A DNA stretch of 29,682 bases, taken from JBIIUJ01 sp044340025. GTDB taxonomy: Bacteria > Pseudomonadota > Alphaproteobacteria > Caulobacterales > Aquidulcibacteraceae. The stretch covers positions 1 through 29,682 of the forward strand of contig JBIIUJ010000015.1 of NCBI GenBank assembly GCA_044340025.1. The letters run 5' to 3'. The notes beneath the pieces are model-generated. The model did no database searches, was not told the origin of the DNA, and saw only the letters and a program-made list of their open reading frames with translations. Of the stretch, positions 14,131 through 21,997 are shown piece by piece; positions within the stretch are counted from its first letter, which is position 1, and each line of letters starts with the position of its first letter. A program made the translations under genes and the position numbers.

Positions 14131-14865
14131 TCAGGTCGGGCTTGCAGCGCCAGCGCGCGCAGCGACGGGCGCCAACGCGACGTTGCGTTCGCCGACAAGA
14201 AACTCCAGCTCGTCCGGCGCCAGCTCAGCCAGGAAGGCGTTCAGAAACCGGACGTGCAACTCGTCCGTCTTCGGCCCGGCTTCCCCGATGGTGGAGATGC
14301 GGAACAAAACCCCGTCGGGCACCTGGCGTGCAAAGCTCGCCTCCATCCGCGCCAGCTGCTGGCCCATGAGGCCGCGCACCACCGTGGGGCCGATCCGCAT
14401 CCAGTAGGTGACGATCTCGGCGCGATGGCGATTGCGCGTCAGGACGCGGGTGGCGGGAATGACGTTGCCGGCCGGCAGCCGCACGTCCATGTCCGCCATG
14501 CCTTCAATGTCGAAACCGACGGAGCGATAGCAGACTTCCGGGCGGTGCACCTGAAGCTGGTCGGTCTGGCGGGCGCCGTAAGCGGCCAGCGCAATGACCA
14601 GTTCGTTCTGATCCGACACATAGCCCCGCCCGAAGATCGAGTTGTAGAGCTGGGCCGTCAGCGAGCCTGGGTCCGCCGGCATCACCGGAACGATCGCGGG
14701 GTCGGTCCGCCAGCCGGCGAAGCTGCTCGGCAGCTCCTTGTCCATGTCGATGGGCGCACGGCCATCGCCCTTCGTGGGCGGCGGGCTCAGCCACCAGGCG
14801 CCGCCTGTGGCCAGCCCCGCCCCGCCAAGAGCGAGGAATTGCCGCCGCGGATATTGAAGCGTCAT
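14131..14865 (-). CDS. EpsI-family exosortase-associated protein
   Basis: A 244-residue protein encoded directly after the exosortase, its ATG overlapping the exosortase stop (ATGA). The N-terminus YPRRQFLALGGAGLATGGAW resembles a twin-arginine (Tat) export signal, with RRQFLAL followed by a hydrophobic stretch, so it should face the periplasm. The mature part has VHRPEVCYRSVGFDIEG, matching the HPExCYxxxG-type motif of EpsI (DUF3485) proteins, and YWMRIGPTVVRG. EpsI domains are known as free-standing partners or C-terminal fusions of exosortases; their biochemical role is not established. Confidence 0.85.
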   Translation of the reverse strand: MTLQYPRRQFLALGGAGLATGGAWWLSPPPTKGDGRAPIDMDKELPSSFAGWRTDPAIVPVMPADPGSLTAQLYNSIFGRGYVSDQNELVIALAAYGARQTDQLQVHRPEVCYRSVGFDIEGMADMDVRLPAGNVIPATRVLTRNRHRAEIVTYWMRIGPTVVRGLMGQQLARMEASFARQVPDGVLFRISTIGEAGPKTDELHVRFLNAFLAELAPDELEFLVGERNVALAPVAARAGAASPT

Positions 14866-15746
14866 GACCGCAGCCTCGCGAGGCGAAACACCTGGGCGAG
14901 CACCTGCTCCACCAGGAAAATGAACAGGATCGCGCCGGCAAACAGCACCAGACCCGAGGTGGTGTGCAGGAAGCCCTGCCCCGCCTCTTCGCCCATGTGA
15001 TAGGTGATGAGGCAGAGCGTCATCACGCGCAGGACGTTGGCGATCACCGCGATCGGAATGATGCTGGCCAGCAGGAGCACAATCTCCAGCCAATGACCCT
15101 TGGGGCGCATGTAGACGTAGAAAGCCATCAACGCCGACAGCGTCATGATGGAATTCAAGCCGGAGCAGGCGTCTTCGACGAGCAGCTGATACTGGCCGAG
15201 ATAGATGATGATCCCATCCTTGGCGACGGGATAATTCAGCAGCGCCAGCAACCAGACGACGGTCTCGGAAACCCAGATCTTCAGCGGCTGGGTGATCACA
15301 TCGACCAGCCACCCCGGAAACGGCATGCTGAAGATGAGAAACACCAACGGAAAGGCGATCACGCGCACCGGGCCCAGCCCGGCGAACAGGACGATGAGGC
15401 CGACGGCGGTGATCACCTGGCTGCCCGCCTCGGCGATCAGCACCCCTTGAGACCGCCCCAGCACCAAGGCGGCAAGGCCGCAAACCAGCAGGAAGGCGCC
15501 CAGCATGGTCGACGGCCGCGACGCCGCCGCCGCCATGGCTTCGCCGCGCTGATAGATCAGCCACAGCGCCACAGCCATGATGAAGATGCTGTGGCTGCCG
15601 GTTTCGGTCGGCCACACGTCGTAGGCGAGCGCCACGATGGTGGGCGCAAGGAGAAGCGCAAAGGCTGCGATCGCAACCCAGTGCGCCTTGGCCCAACCGA
15701 TCCAGTGGGCGTTCAGCGTGTCTGTCGTGGTGGTCGTAACCGCCAT
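14862..15746 (-). CDS. Exosortase (Xrt family transpeptidase)
   Basis: Polytopic inner-membrane cysteine protease/transpeptidase that processes C-terminal sorting signals of exported proteins, in loci for extracellular polysaccharide. At 294 residues it has about eight hydrophobic segments. The catalytic triad of the family is visible: Cys194 in EDACSGLNS, Arg240 in ANVLRV and His261 in FLHTTSG. FSMPFPGWLVDVITQPLK (from residue 139) is the usual loop before the catalytic half. A free EpsI protein follows, as in several alphaproteobacterial exosortase subtypes; I cannot fix the subtype. The start lies 5 nt after the stop of the BY-kinase-like gene. No sorting-signal target protein is encoded in the window. 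Confidence 0.92.
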   Translation of the reverse strand: MAVTTTTTDTLNAHWIGWAKAHWVAIAAFALLLAPTIVALAYDVWPTETGSHSIFIMAVALWLIYQRGEAMAAAASRPSTMLGAFLLVCGLAALVLGRSQGVLIAEAGSQVITAVGLIVLFAGLGPVRVIAFPLVFLIFSMPFPGWLVDVITQPLKIWVSETVVWLLALLNYPVAKDGIIIYLGQYQLLVEDACSGLNSIMTLSALMAFYVYMRPKGHWLEIVLLLASIIPIAVIANVLRVMTLCLITYHMGEEAGQGFLHTTSGLVLFAGAILFIFLVEQVLAQVFRLARLRS

Positions 15747-15751
15747 GGTGA

Positions 15752-16621
15752 TCAGCCCCGATCGTTCAGGACCGAGCCCAGCACAGCGCCGCCAGCGGCC
15801 TGAACCTGCTGGCTCAGCACTTCCACGTCTCGCACGTGGGTGATGTTGCGCTGGGTCACGATGAGGACTTGCCCCAGAGCCGCCGCCACTGCGAAGGCGT
15901 CCGCGCAGCTGTTGGCCGCTGGCGTGTCGGCGATCACGAGGTCGAAATCGCGCATCAGCGCCACCGCAAGGCTCTGGAACAGCGAGCCCGAAAGCAGCTC
16001 CTGCGGATTGGGCGGCTGCGGCCCGGCGGTGATCACCGAAAGATAGGGCAAGCGCTCATGGTGGATCGCCCGCTCCGGCCGTGTCGCGCCGCTGAGGATC
16101 GACGACAGCCCCTCCCCGCGCGCCGGCAAACCGAAATATCCCTCGATCGAGGGATCACGCATGTTGGTGTCGATTAGCAGGGTGCGAACCTGGATCTGAG
16201 ACATGGCCAGCGCGAGATTGGCCGAGAAGAAACTGCACCCGATGTTTGGCGTGGCGGCCATCACCGTCACGCCGCGAAAGCCGGACTGGCGGCGCCGCAA
16301 CGCCACCTGCGTGCGCAGCAGGCGGATCGCTTCGGCGGTCGCGCTATAGGGATCGTGGGCCAGAAGCAGATCGGGCGAAAGCGATCCGCGCTGGCTGTCC
16401 TCCGCCGCGACATAACCGAACTGCTGGGAGAGCGCCTGGAGCAGGTCTTCACGGCTGATCAGCCCGAGATCGATCGCTGTCTCGCCGAACGACGCCGCTG
16501 TCTCGGATTGGCGCGCCAGCACCTGGGAAACCTGCTCGCGATTGAGCTTGCCTTTCGCGATCAGGATTTCGCCCAGCGCAGCGCGCTCAGCCAGCGAGTT
16601 GACTTCCCTAACGTCGCTCAT
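15752..16621 (-). CDS. BY-kinase/CpsD-like protein with N-terminal GspE/MshEN-type domain and degenerate P-loop
   Basis: Cytosolic partner of the PCP protein encoded just upstream. Residues about 15-70 form two repeats, ALGEILIAKGKLNREQ...Q and SFGETAIDLGLISRED...Q, matching the MshEN/GspE N-terminal pattern that can bind c-di-GMP, although the leading Arg of each motif is replaced (Ala, Ser). Residues about 115-280 are a CpsD/Wzc-type ATPase: Walker A' LLIDTNMRDP (149-157) and Walker B-like VIADTP. The P-loop reads ATPNIGCSF, with Cys129 where lysine is required and the first glycine lost. No tyrosine-rich tail is present. I infer a pseudokinase or nucleotide-independent regulator of polysaccharide export. 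The ATG overlaps the PCP stop (ATGA). Confidence 0.85.
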   Translation of the reverse strand: MSDVREVNSLAERAALGEILIAKGKLNREQVSQVLARQSETAASFGETAIDLGLISREDLLQALSQQFGYVAAEDSQRGSLSPDLLLAHDPYSATAEAIRLLRTQVALRRRQSGFRGVTVMAATPNIGCSFFSANLALAMSQIQVRTLLIDTNMRDPSIEGYFGLPARGEGLSSILSGATRPERAIHHERLPYLSVITAGPQPPNPQELLSGSLFQSLAVALMRDFDLVIADTPAANSCADAFAVAAALGQVLIVTQRNITHVRDVEVLSQQVQAAGGAVLGSVLNDRG

Positions 16622-18081
16622 TGCGCGCCCTGCCCCAGCAAATGTTCCGGCCCGGAGCGAGGCGCAGGCAAGGTTCGCGCCACGCCGGCCTTTCCGATCG
16701 CGCTGAGCCTGCGCCACAAAGCGACAACCCCGTTCGAGGGACCCGGCATGATGGCCAGAACCGGCGCATTCGAGGCATGCTCGATATCTTCATGCCCGCG
16801 GACCCGGCGATCGATCATCTCGGCCAGAAGCGACAGCAGCAGACCCAGCATGACGCCGAAGCCGCCGGCAATCGCCGTGCTGAGGCCGCGTTGCGGGAAC
16901 GAGTGGTTCTGCGGCGTCTCCGCCCGGCGGAGCGGCATCACCAGCGTGTTGGGCGCGGCCGTCTGGAGGCGCACCAGATTGGCGCGTTCGGTCAGATCCT
17001 CGACGACGCGGCGCTTGGCCTCGACGTCGCGCGTCAGCGCCGACAATTCTTCCATTTTCGACGACAATTGCTCGATCCGGGCGCGCTGGGTCTCATAGGC
17101 GCGCACGACGGCGGACTGCTGGGCGGAAGCGGCGGCGGCCTGGGCCATGACGCCGGCGTTGGCGGCCGCCACGGCGGCGGAATCAGCCGAGCGCGCAAGG
17201 CTCTCTTCCTGCGCGATCTGGCGCTGGATCGCATCGCGGTTGCGCTCGAGGGCCTGCATGGTCGGATGGGACGGCCCCAGCCGCTCGGCGACCTGGGCCA
17301 TCTGGGTTTCGATCGCGATCAGCTGACTGCGCAAACCCGACGTGGCCGCCGAGACCGACGACCGCGACATCGCCGCCGCCGACGGGGCGATCATCACCGG
17401 GGCGAGCGAGGTCACCTGGCTGGCCAGCGAGGCGAGACGCTCGCGCTCGATGGTCAGGCCGTCGCCGTCGGGCGAGAGCCCGTTGGCGCTGCGGAACGTG
17501 AGTTCGGCGGCTTCGGCCTTCTGCAGGGCCTCCTGGGCGGCGCGCAGCTGAACGTCGTACCATTCCGCTTCTTCACGACGGCCAGAGGCCTGAATCTGCA
17601 AGGATACTTCCTGATAGACGTCCACCACCGCATTCGCCACCTGGGCGGTGTAGCTCGGCTCGGGGGCGGTGAAGCTGACATCGATGATGTTGCTGCCCCG
17701 CACGGCGCGCACTTCGATGTTCTGCGACAGCCGCTCGGCCACCCAGCGATCGATCGGCAGGCGCGTGTCCGCGCGATCATGGGCTTCGATGAAGGAGGGG
17801 TTGGACGTCAGCTGCAGCCGCTCGACCACCTGCAGGGTCACGCGATCGCTGCGGATCAGCTCAAACTGCGTCTGGGTGAAGGCCCCGATCGCGTTGCGAT
17901 CAAGGCGGCGGCCGGTCACGTCATCGCCGCGATCGGTCCCGAACAGGAATTGCGCCGTGGCCTGATACTGCCGCGGGATGACCGACACCACGATCACCGC
18001 GACCACGACGCACGTCAGAGCCGTGGCCAGCATGATCCAGCGGCGCGCCCACAGGATCTTGAGGATTTGAAGGAAGTTCAT
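16618..18081 (-). CDS. Wzz/PCP-type polysaccharide chain-length/co-polymerase protein
   Basis: Inner-membrane polysaccharide co-polymerase of 487 residues. An N-terminal membrane helix (about residues 15-37) is followed by a Wzz-like periplasmic region, long heptad-rich coiled coils (about 165-215 and 240-400, with Ala-rich AAAASAQQ), and a second membrane helix near residues 405-430 preceded by the proline-rich motif AETPQNHSFPQRG. It lacks the fused kinase domain of Wzc; that part is the separate gene downstream, so the pair is like CapA/CapB or HfsA/HfsB. AAGG lies 8 nt before the ATG. The order OPX-PCP-kinase is the standard outer-to-inner export module. Confidence 0.9.
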   Translation of the reverse strand: MNFLQILKILWARRWIMLATALTCVVVAVIVVSVIPRQYQATAQFLFGTDRGDDVTGRRLDRNAIGAFTQTQFELIRSDRVTLQVVERLQLTSNPSFIEAHDRADTRLPIDRWVAERLSQNIEVRAVRGSNIIDVSFTAPEPSYTAQVANAVVDVYQEVSLQIQASGRREEAEWYDVQLRAAQEALQKAEAAELTFRSANGLSPDGDGLTIERERLASLASQVTSLAPVMIAPSAAAMSRSSVSAATSGLRSQLIAIETQMAQVAERLGPSHPTMQALERNRDAIQRQIAQEESLARSADSAAVAAANAGVMAQAAAASAQQSAVVRAYETQRARIEQLSSKMEELSALTRDVEAKRRVVEDLTERANLVRLQTAAPNTLVMPLRRAETPQNHSFPQRGLSTAIAGGFGVMLGLLLSLLAEMIDRRVRGHEDIEHASNAPVLAIMPGPSNGVVALWRRLSAIGKAGVARTLPAPRSGPEHLLGQGAQ

Positions 18082-18104
18082 TGCAGCACCTTCTCCACGA
18101 CCTG

Positions 18105-18956
18105 TCAGAACAGCCGCTCTTGCATCTCAATAATGTCGCCGGGCTTCAGCTTGTCATCGAGCTTCAGGCGCACGCGCGACGACCGGCCATCCTCGCCGAC
18201 CCGCGTCACGCGGAAGCGCCCCAGGCTTCCGTTCTCGCTCGGACCGCCCGCCTCGCCGATCAGCTCGCGGACGGTCTTGCCTTCCCGGAACTCGAGGCGA
18301 CCAGGCGAGGTGATCTGGCCGGTGATGAAGACGTATTCGCCTTCCGGAATGAAGATCTGATCGCCCGACACCAGCACGATATCGTTGGCCTGCGGGTTGC
18401 GCGCGATCGCATCATAAGACGCGCGCAGCGTGGTGGGCTCGCCATTCACGACCCGATTGATGACGATCGTATCGGAGGCGCCAACGTTGGGGCCGCCGGC
18501 CTGAGCCAGGACTTCGCTTAGCCGGGTGGTGCGCGTCAGGGTCAAGACCCCGGGGGAGCGCACAAAGCCGAGGATGGTCACCGTCTGGCTCTGGAACTGG
18601 ACCACCTCGACGATCACTTGCGGGCTGCGATAGACCTGCGCCGCCATCAGCCCCTGGCGCAGCAACGCGCTCAGCTCTTCGGACGTCTTGCCGACGGCCT
18701 GAATTGCGCCGACGAACGGCGCCTCGATCGTGCCGTCCGGCCGAACGCGCAGGCGCGCGCTTGCTTCAGGCGCGCCGAACACGATCATCTGCACCACGTC
18801 ACCAACGCCGAGGCGATAATCGAGCGGGGCGGCGCCCTGGGCCGTCGGGAGCGGGGCCAAAGGCGATGTTCCCTCCGGCGCCTGCCGGGCAAGGGCCGAT
18901 CCGCCGGACGCGGCCGCCACCAGCATCGCTGCGATCAGGGTTGCCATCGTTTTCAT
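18105..18956 (-). CDS. Wza-type outer-membrane polysaccharide export protein
   Basis: OPX-family exporter of 283 residues. It has a Sec signal (residues 1-23, ending SALA) without a lipobox cysteine, unlike Wza. Then come the poly_export domain (YRLGVGDVVQMIVFGAPE, residues about 47-64, to QVIVEVVQF) and two SLBB repeats (VTILGFVRSPGVLTL... and VFITGQITSPGRLEF...), closing with LKPGDIIEMQERLF. It should form the periplasmic/outer-membrane channel for the polysaccharide, working with the PCP downstream (23-nt gap). An AAGG sequence precedes the ATG by 9 nt. No separate large barrel domain is present; the outer-membrane protein gene upstream might supply that function. Confidence 0.93.
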   Translation of the reverse strand: MKTMATLIAAMLVAAASGGSALARQAPEGTSPLAPLPTAQGAAPLDYRLGVGDVVQMIVFGAPEASARLRVRPDGTIEAPFVGAIQAVGKTSEELSALLRQGLMAAQVYRSPQVIVEVVQFQSQTVTILGFVRSPGVLTLTRTTRLSEVLAQAGGPNVGASDTIVINRVVNGEPTTLRASYDAIARNPQANDIVLVSGDQIFIPEGEYVFITGQITSPGRLEFREGKTVRELIGEAGGPSENGSLGRFRVTRVGEDGRSSRVRLKLDDKLKPGDIIEMQERLF

Positions 18957-19022
18957 GGACCAGAGCCTTTCACCATTGTGTGTCGCCGCTGCGGCGCGTG
19001 ATGCAAAATGCGTGCGTGGCCA

Positions 19023-19038
19023 GGCGCCAAAAGGCGCC
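19023..19038 (-). terminator. Short hairpin after the outer-membrane barrel gene
   Basis: GGCGCC, loop AAAA (TTTT on the transcribed minus strand), GGCGCC: a 6-bp GC stem 11 nt past the stop of the barrel gene and 66 nt before the OPX start. Without a T tail it is at most a weak terminator or attenuator, which would let the two genes be expressed at different levels. Confidence 0.35.
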
Positions 19039-19049
19039 GCAGCCCGAGA

Positions 19050-20348
19050 TCAGCGCTGCACGGTGATCCCGATCTGGACCACGTCATTGTCCAGATCATA
19101 GATCGCCGGGCGCGCCTTGGTGGAATTGGAACGATAGCTCAGCATCAGATCCGCCCAGCGGGTGAGCCGCACCGTGCTTCGGACGCTATACTGATCCACA
19201 TCCGCAGCCTCCCGGATCTGCCGCGCTGTGAAGCCGGCCGGAATTGCCGACAGGGCGACGGCTTCCTCCGATCGGGACCAGTCGAGATTAACCCGGAACC
19301 GGCGGTTGGGACGCCACTGCGCCCCGATGCGGACGTTCTTGCCATCCGACAGCAACGCCACGCTGTCCTGACGCTGGAACTGCCCTTCGAAGTAGCCAAA
19401 CGTCAGTTCGGTGCGCGAACTCAGACGCCAGGTGACGTCTGCGGACGCGACGAACCCGTCCGTGTCGGCCAGATTGGTTTCTTCCGTTCCCAGCGAGAAG
19501 CGGGTTTGCAGCCGCGTGCTCGGGTTGAACTGCGCGAAGGCTGTGTAGCTCGTCAATTCAACGGCGCTTTGCGGGGAAGCCAGCACGATTGCGGGATTAA
19601 CCAGCTCGCGGCGGGTTTGAGAGACGTTCACGCCCAGCGACAGGCGGCGGGTCGCCTGATAGGCAAGCGAACCGGAGATAGAATCCTGATCGAAGTCGGC
19701 CTGGGCCTGCCGGTCTGCGCTGTCGACGGCGCGGCCGCGCTCGTGTCCGCCCGTGACCGAGGCGGTCAGATTGAACGGGAGAGCGCACGCCACGCCCGCC
19801 TGAAAGCGCTGCGACTCGACAAGCGAGCGGGTGATGGCGTCCACGATCTCGAAATCGACCTGCCGCTCGCCCACACGCGCGGACACCAGCCCCCCGCACC
19901 GTCCGCCCAGCGGCGCCGTGGCCGTAACGCCCGTCTCCCAGCTGGTGGAATTGAGAAGCTCCTCGGTCGTGCCCTCGCGCTGGCTGACGGTGCCGACCAG
20001 CTCGAGCTGGACCGGGCCAAGCGGTTGGCGGGCCGTCAGGCTGGCGTTGGCGGTTGTGTATTCGAGTTCCGGATCCAGGGTCCCGACGCCAGGCGCACCG
20101 ATGGGAAACGCATTGGTTTCAGAACCATACAAGACGCCTGCGCGCAGCGAGATCCCGCGTTCGCCAACCGACGGCCGGGGCGAGGCCGCAGGGCCGCTCG
20201 CGCCGCCACCGCCGCCGCCGCCGCCGCCGCCAAGACCGCCGCCGCCGCCTGCGCTCTGCGCCAAGGCTGGGCCGGCGCTCAACACAATGCCAAGCGCGGC
20301 CAAGGCCGCGCGCCGGGATGCCGGGACAATTCTAGGGGCAAAGCTCAA
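19050..20348 (-). CDS. Outer-membrane beta-barrel protein of the exosortase/EPS locus
   Basis: A 432-residue protein with a signal peptide (RRAALAALGIVLSAGPALA, cleavage near residue 30), then a glycine run of about 16 residues, then some 370 residues of alternating polar/hydrophobic strands with aromatic girdle residues (e.g. LTFGYFEGQFQRQD, RFRVNLDWSRSE, LMLSYRSNST). It resembles the PEP-CTERM/exosortase-associated outer-membrane proteins (TIGR03016-like). I chose the TTG start at 20348: it overlaps the stop of the ATPase gene (TTGA) and has GGAGAG 6 nt upstream. The C-terminus (VVQIGITVQR) does not end in the usual aromatic residue. It may act as the outer-membrane port or scaffold for the polymer. 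Confidence 0.8.
   Translation of the reverse strand: MSFAPRIVPASRRAALAALGIVLSAGPALAQSAGGGGGLGGGGGGGGGGASGPAASPRPSVGERGISLRAGVLYGSETNAFPIGAPGVGTLDPELEYTTANASLTARQPLGPVQLELVGTVSQREGTTEELLNSTSWETGVTATAPLGGRCGGLVSARVGERQVDFEIVDAITRSLVESQRFQAGVACALPFNLTASVTGGHERGRAVDSADRQAQADFDQDSISGSLAYQATRRLSLGVNVSQTRRELVNPAIVLASPQSAVELTSYTAFAQFNPSTRLQTRFSLGTEETNLADTDGFVASADVTWRLSSRTELTFGYFEGQFQRQDSVALLSDGKNVRIGAQWRPNRRFRVNLDWSRSEEAVALSAIPAGFTARQIREAADVDQYSVRSTVRLTRWADLMLSYRSNSTKARPAIYDLDNDVVQIGITVQR
20202..20249. repeat. GCC/GGC trinucleotide repeat encoding a polyglycine linker
   Basis: Seven perfect GCC units at 20211-20231, flanked by further GCC/ACC units on both sides and by four GCC units at 20238-20249. 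On the minus strand they encode the glycine run right after the signal peptide of the barrel protein. Changes in unit number would keep the frame and only alter linker length. Confidence 0.8.
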
Positions 20349-21832
20349 GCAGGACTCTCCGCGACTGCATCGCTGAACGCGCGAAACGCGACATATTGGG
20401 GCAATGATCCATCCATGCACCGATAGCGTTCGGTATCAGGATCGCGCGAAAGCACGACAATGCCGTTAACAGGCGTGAGGAGGCGGTGCAGGAAGCGCCC
20501 GATGCGCCGCGCCAGGCCGCCGCGTTCGCCGCCATCGGACTCCGGCGGCCATTGAAACCGCTCCACCACATCGCTCACCCGGAAGGCGTTTTCCTGGGCC
20601 ACGGCTGCATGCGCCATCGCCTTGACCGCCGCGGCGCCGAACGCATCGGGAAACGCTTCGAGCAAGGATTTGTAGATGGTGGCGGTCTCGTCGGGCCAAT
20701 CTTCGAGCGTGTCGCGCAGGCCATTGGCCAGATCCTCGATCGTGACCTCTTCGCCGTCTTTCCGGATCACGCGCATGCAGGTCTTGAAGGTCACCAGGCG
20801 CGCGAAATAGGGCGACCCGCCGGAGAGCTCCCAGATCCGGGTGATGATCTCCTCAGAGAAGCGCACATTGGTGCCGGGCTCGCCGCGGCGGACAAGCTGG
20901 GTGATCTCCTTCAGCGTCAGCCGCGTCAGGCCGATGCCGACCAGATTGCGCTGGATGGAGGGGATGTAGCCCATCAATTCGTTTGCGCCCGAAGCGACGC
21001 CCACCAGAACCAGATGCACCCGCGCGCTGCGGTCCGACAAATTCTTGATGGTTTCCGCGATCTTGCGGTTGAATCCGGCCGATTCCGTCTGGTCGTATTC
21101 GTCGAGCAGGAAAATGACCCGCGTGCCCTTCACCGCGCCGAGGATGCTGGCGAGTTCATAGGGCGAGAATTCGCCTTCGGGCAGCAGATCGGCCAGCGTC
21201 TGAGCGCCGGCGCGGACGGCTGTCGGGCTTCGGCTGGAGTCGAAATACAGGATCGGGACGCTGCGCAGGAAATTGCGGAAGATCTCCTCGAAGCGGGTCT
21301 CAGCCCCGCAGGAGCCGTAAAGCACGATGTAGCCGGAGGCGACCGCAAAACTCGACAGGCACTGGATCAGCGAGGTCTTGCCATATCCGCGCGGTCCGTA
21401 GAGCACCACATGGGCGCGGCGCTCCTCTATGGCCGCCGTCAGCTGCTCCATGGCGCGCATCCGGCCGGCGAGCATGCCAGGGCTGGTCACGGGCTGGGAT
21501 GGGCCATAGGCGTCCTGGGCTGCAATCCGGCGCCAAAGCACGTCCGCCTTCACCCTCAGATGGCTCTGAGGCAGATCCGACGCGAGCATCGTGAACTGCG
21601 AGACGATGGTCTCGGCGGTTTCGGCCGCAGGCTCGCGGGCGCGCATCACCGCGCCGCTCGGCGCAGGCGCGGCGGGCGCGGCGGCCGGAGCGGGCTCCGG
21701 CAGATTCCAGCTGTCCAGGGCCGAGAGACTGCCGCGCGCGGGCGCCGTCAATGACGCATAGGCGTCAGACCGCTCCGTCGCCGTGGGGGCATCCTCGATC
21801 GTGGTGGTTTTGACAGGCTTGAATGGCCACAC
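20345..21832 (-). CDS. ExeA-like AAA ATPase of the exosortase locus
   Basis: P-loop ATPase of about 495 residues. A low-complexity Ala/Pro N-terminus (about residues 30-65) precedes the ATPase: Walker A is VLYGPRGYGKTSL, Walker B is VIFLLDEYDQ, and a sensor-like stretch LVLVGVASG follows, as in ExeA/GspA-type and XrtA-associated ATPases. A C-terminal region of about 150 residues is helical and lacks membrane segments. The frame is open to an ATG at 21904, but that segment looks non-coding; the GTG at 21832 with GGGGA 7 nt upstream is preferred. It is first in the EPS/exosortase run; its stop overlaps the TTG of the barrel gene. Its exact role is not known. Confidence 0.82.
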   Translation of the reverse strand: MWPFKPVKTTTIEDAPTATERSDAYASLTAPARGSLSALDSWNLPEPAPAAAPAAPAPSGAVMRAREPAAETAETIVSQFTMLASDLPQSHLRVKADVLWRRIAAQDAYGPSQPVTSPGMLAGRMRAMEQLTAAIEERRAHVVLYGPRGYGKTSLIQCLSSFAVASGYIVLYGSCGAETRFEEIFRNFLRSVPILYFDSSRSPTAVRAGAQTLADLLPEGEFSPYELASILGAVKGTRVIFLLDEYDQTESAGFNRKIAETIKNLSDRSARVHLVLVGVASGANELMGYIPSIQRNLVGIGLTRLTLKEITQLVRRGEPGTNVRFSEEIITRIWELSGGSPYFARLVTFKTCMRVIRKDGEEVTIEDLANGLRDTLEDWPDETATIYKSLLEAFPDAFGAAAVKAMAHAAVAQENAFRVSDVVERFQWPPESDGGERGGLARRIGRFLHRLLTPVNGIVVLSRDPDTERYRCMDGSLPQYVAFRAFSDAVAESPA

Positions 21833-21997
21833 GGCTAAATCCCCGCAATCCTCCGGGGGGGACGCGCGCCCCCGCCGAACTGCAGCAAGCAAGGCCCGGG
21901 CCATGTTGGCCGCAGCGCAGTGCCATAGAGACGCCCGCGCCGCCTGATCGACTTCTCCATTCCGACCGCCTTGACCGCGCCACCCGGACGCTATGTG

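Noticed and set aside
14866..15696. Long N-terminal extension of the EpsI frame across the exosortase gene
   Set aside because: The extension overlaps the exosortase on the same strand in another frame and shows no protein features; the ATG at 14865, overlapping the exosortase stop, and its Tat-like signal give a clear start.
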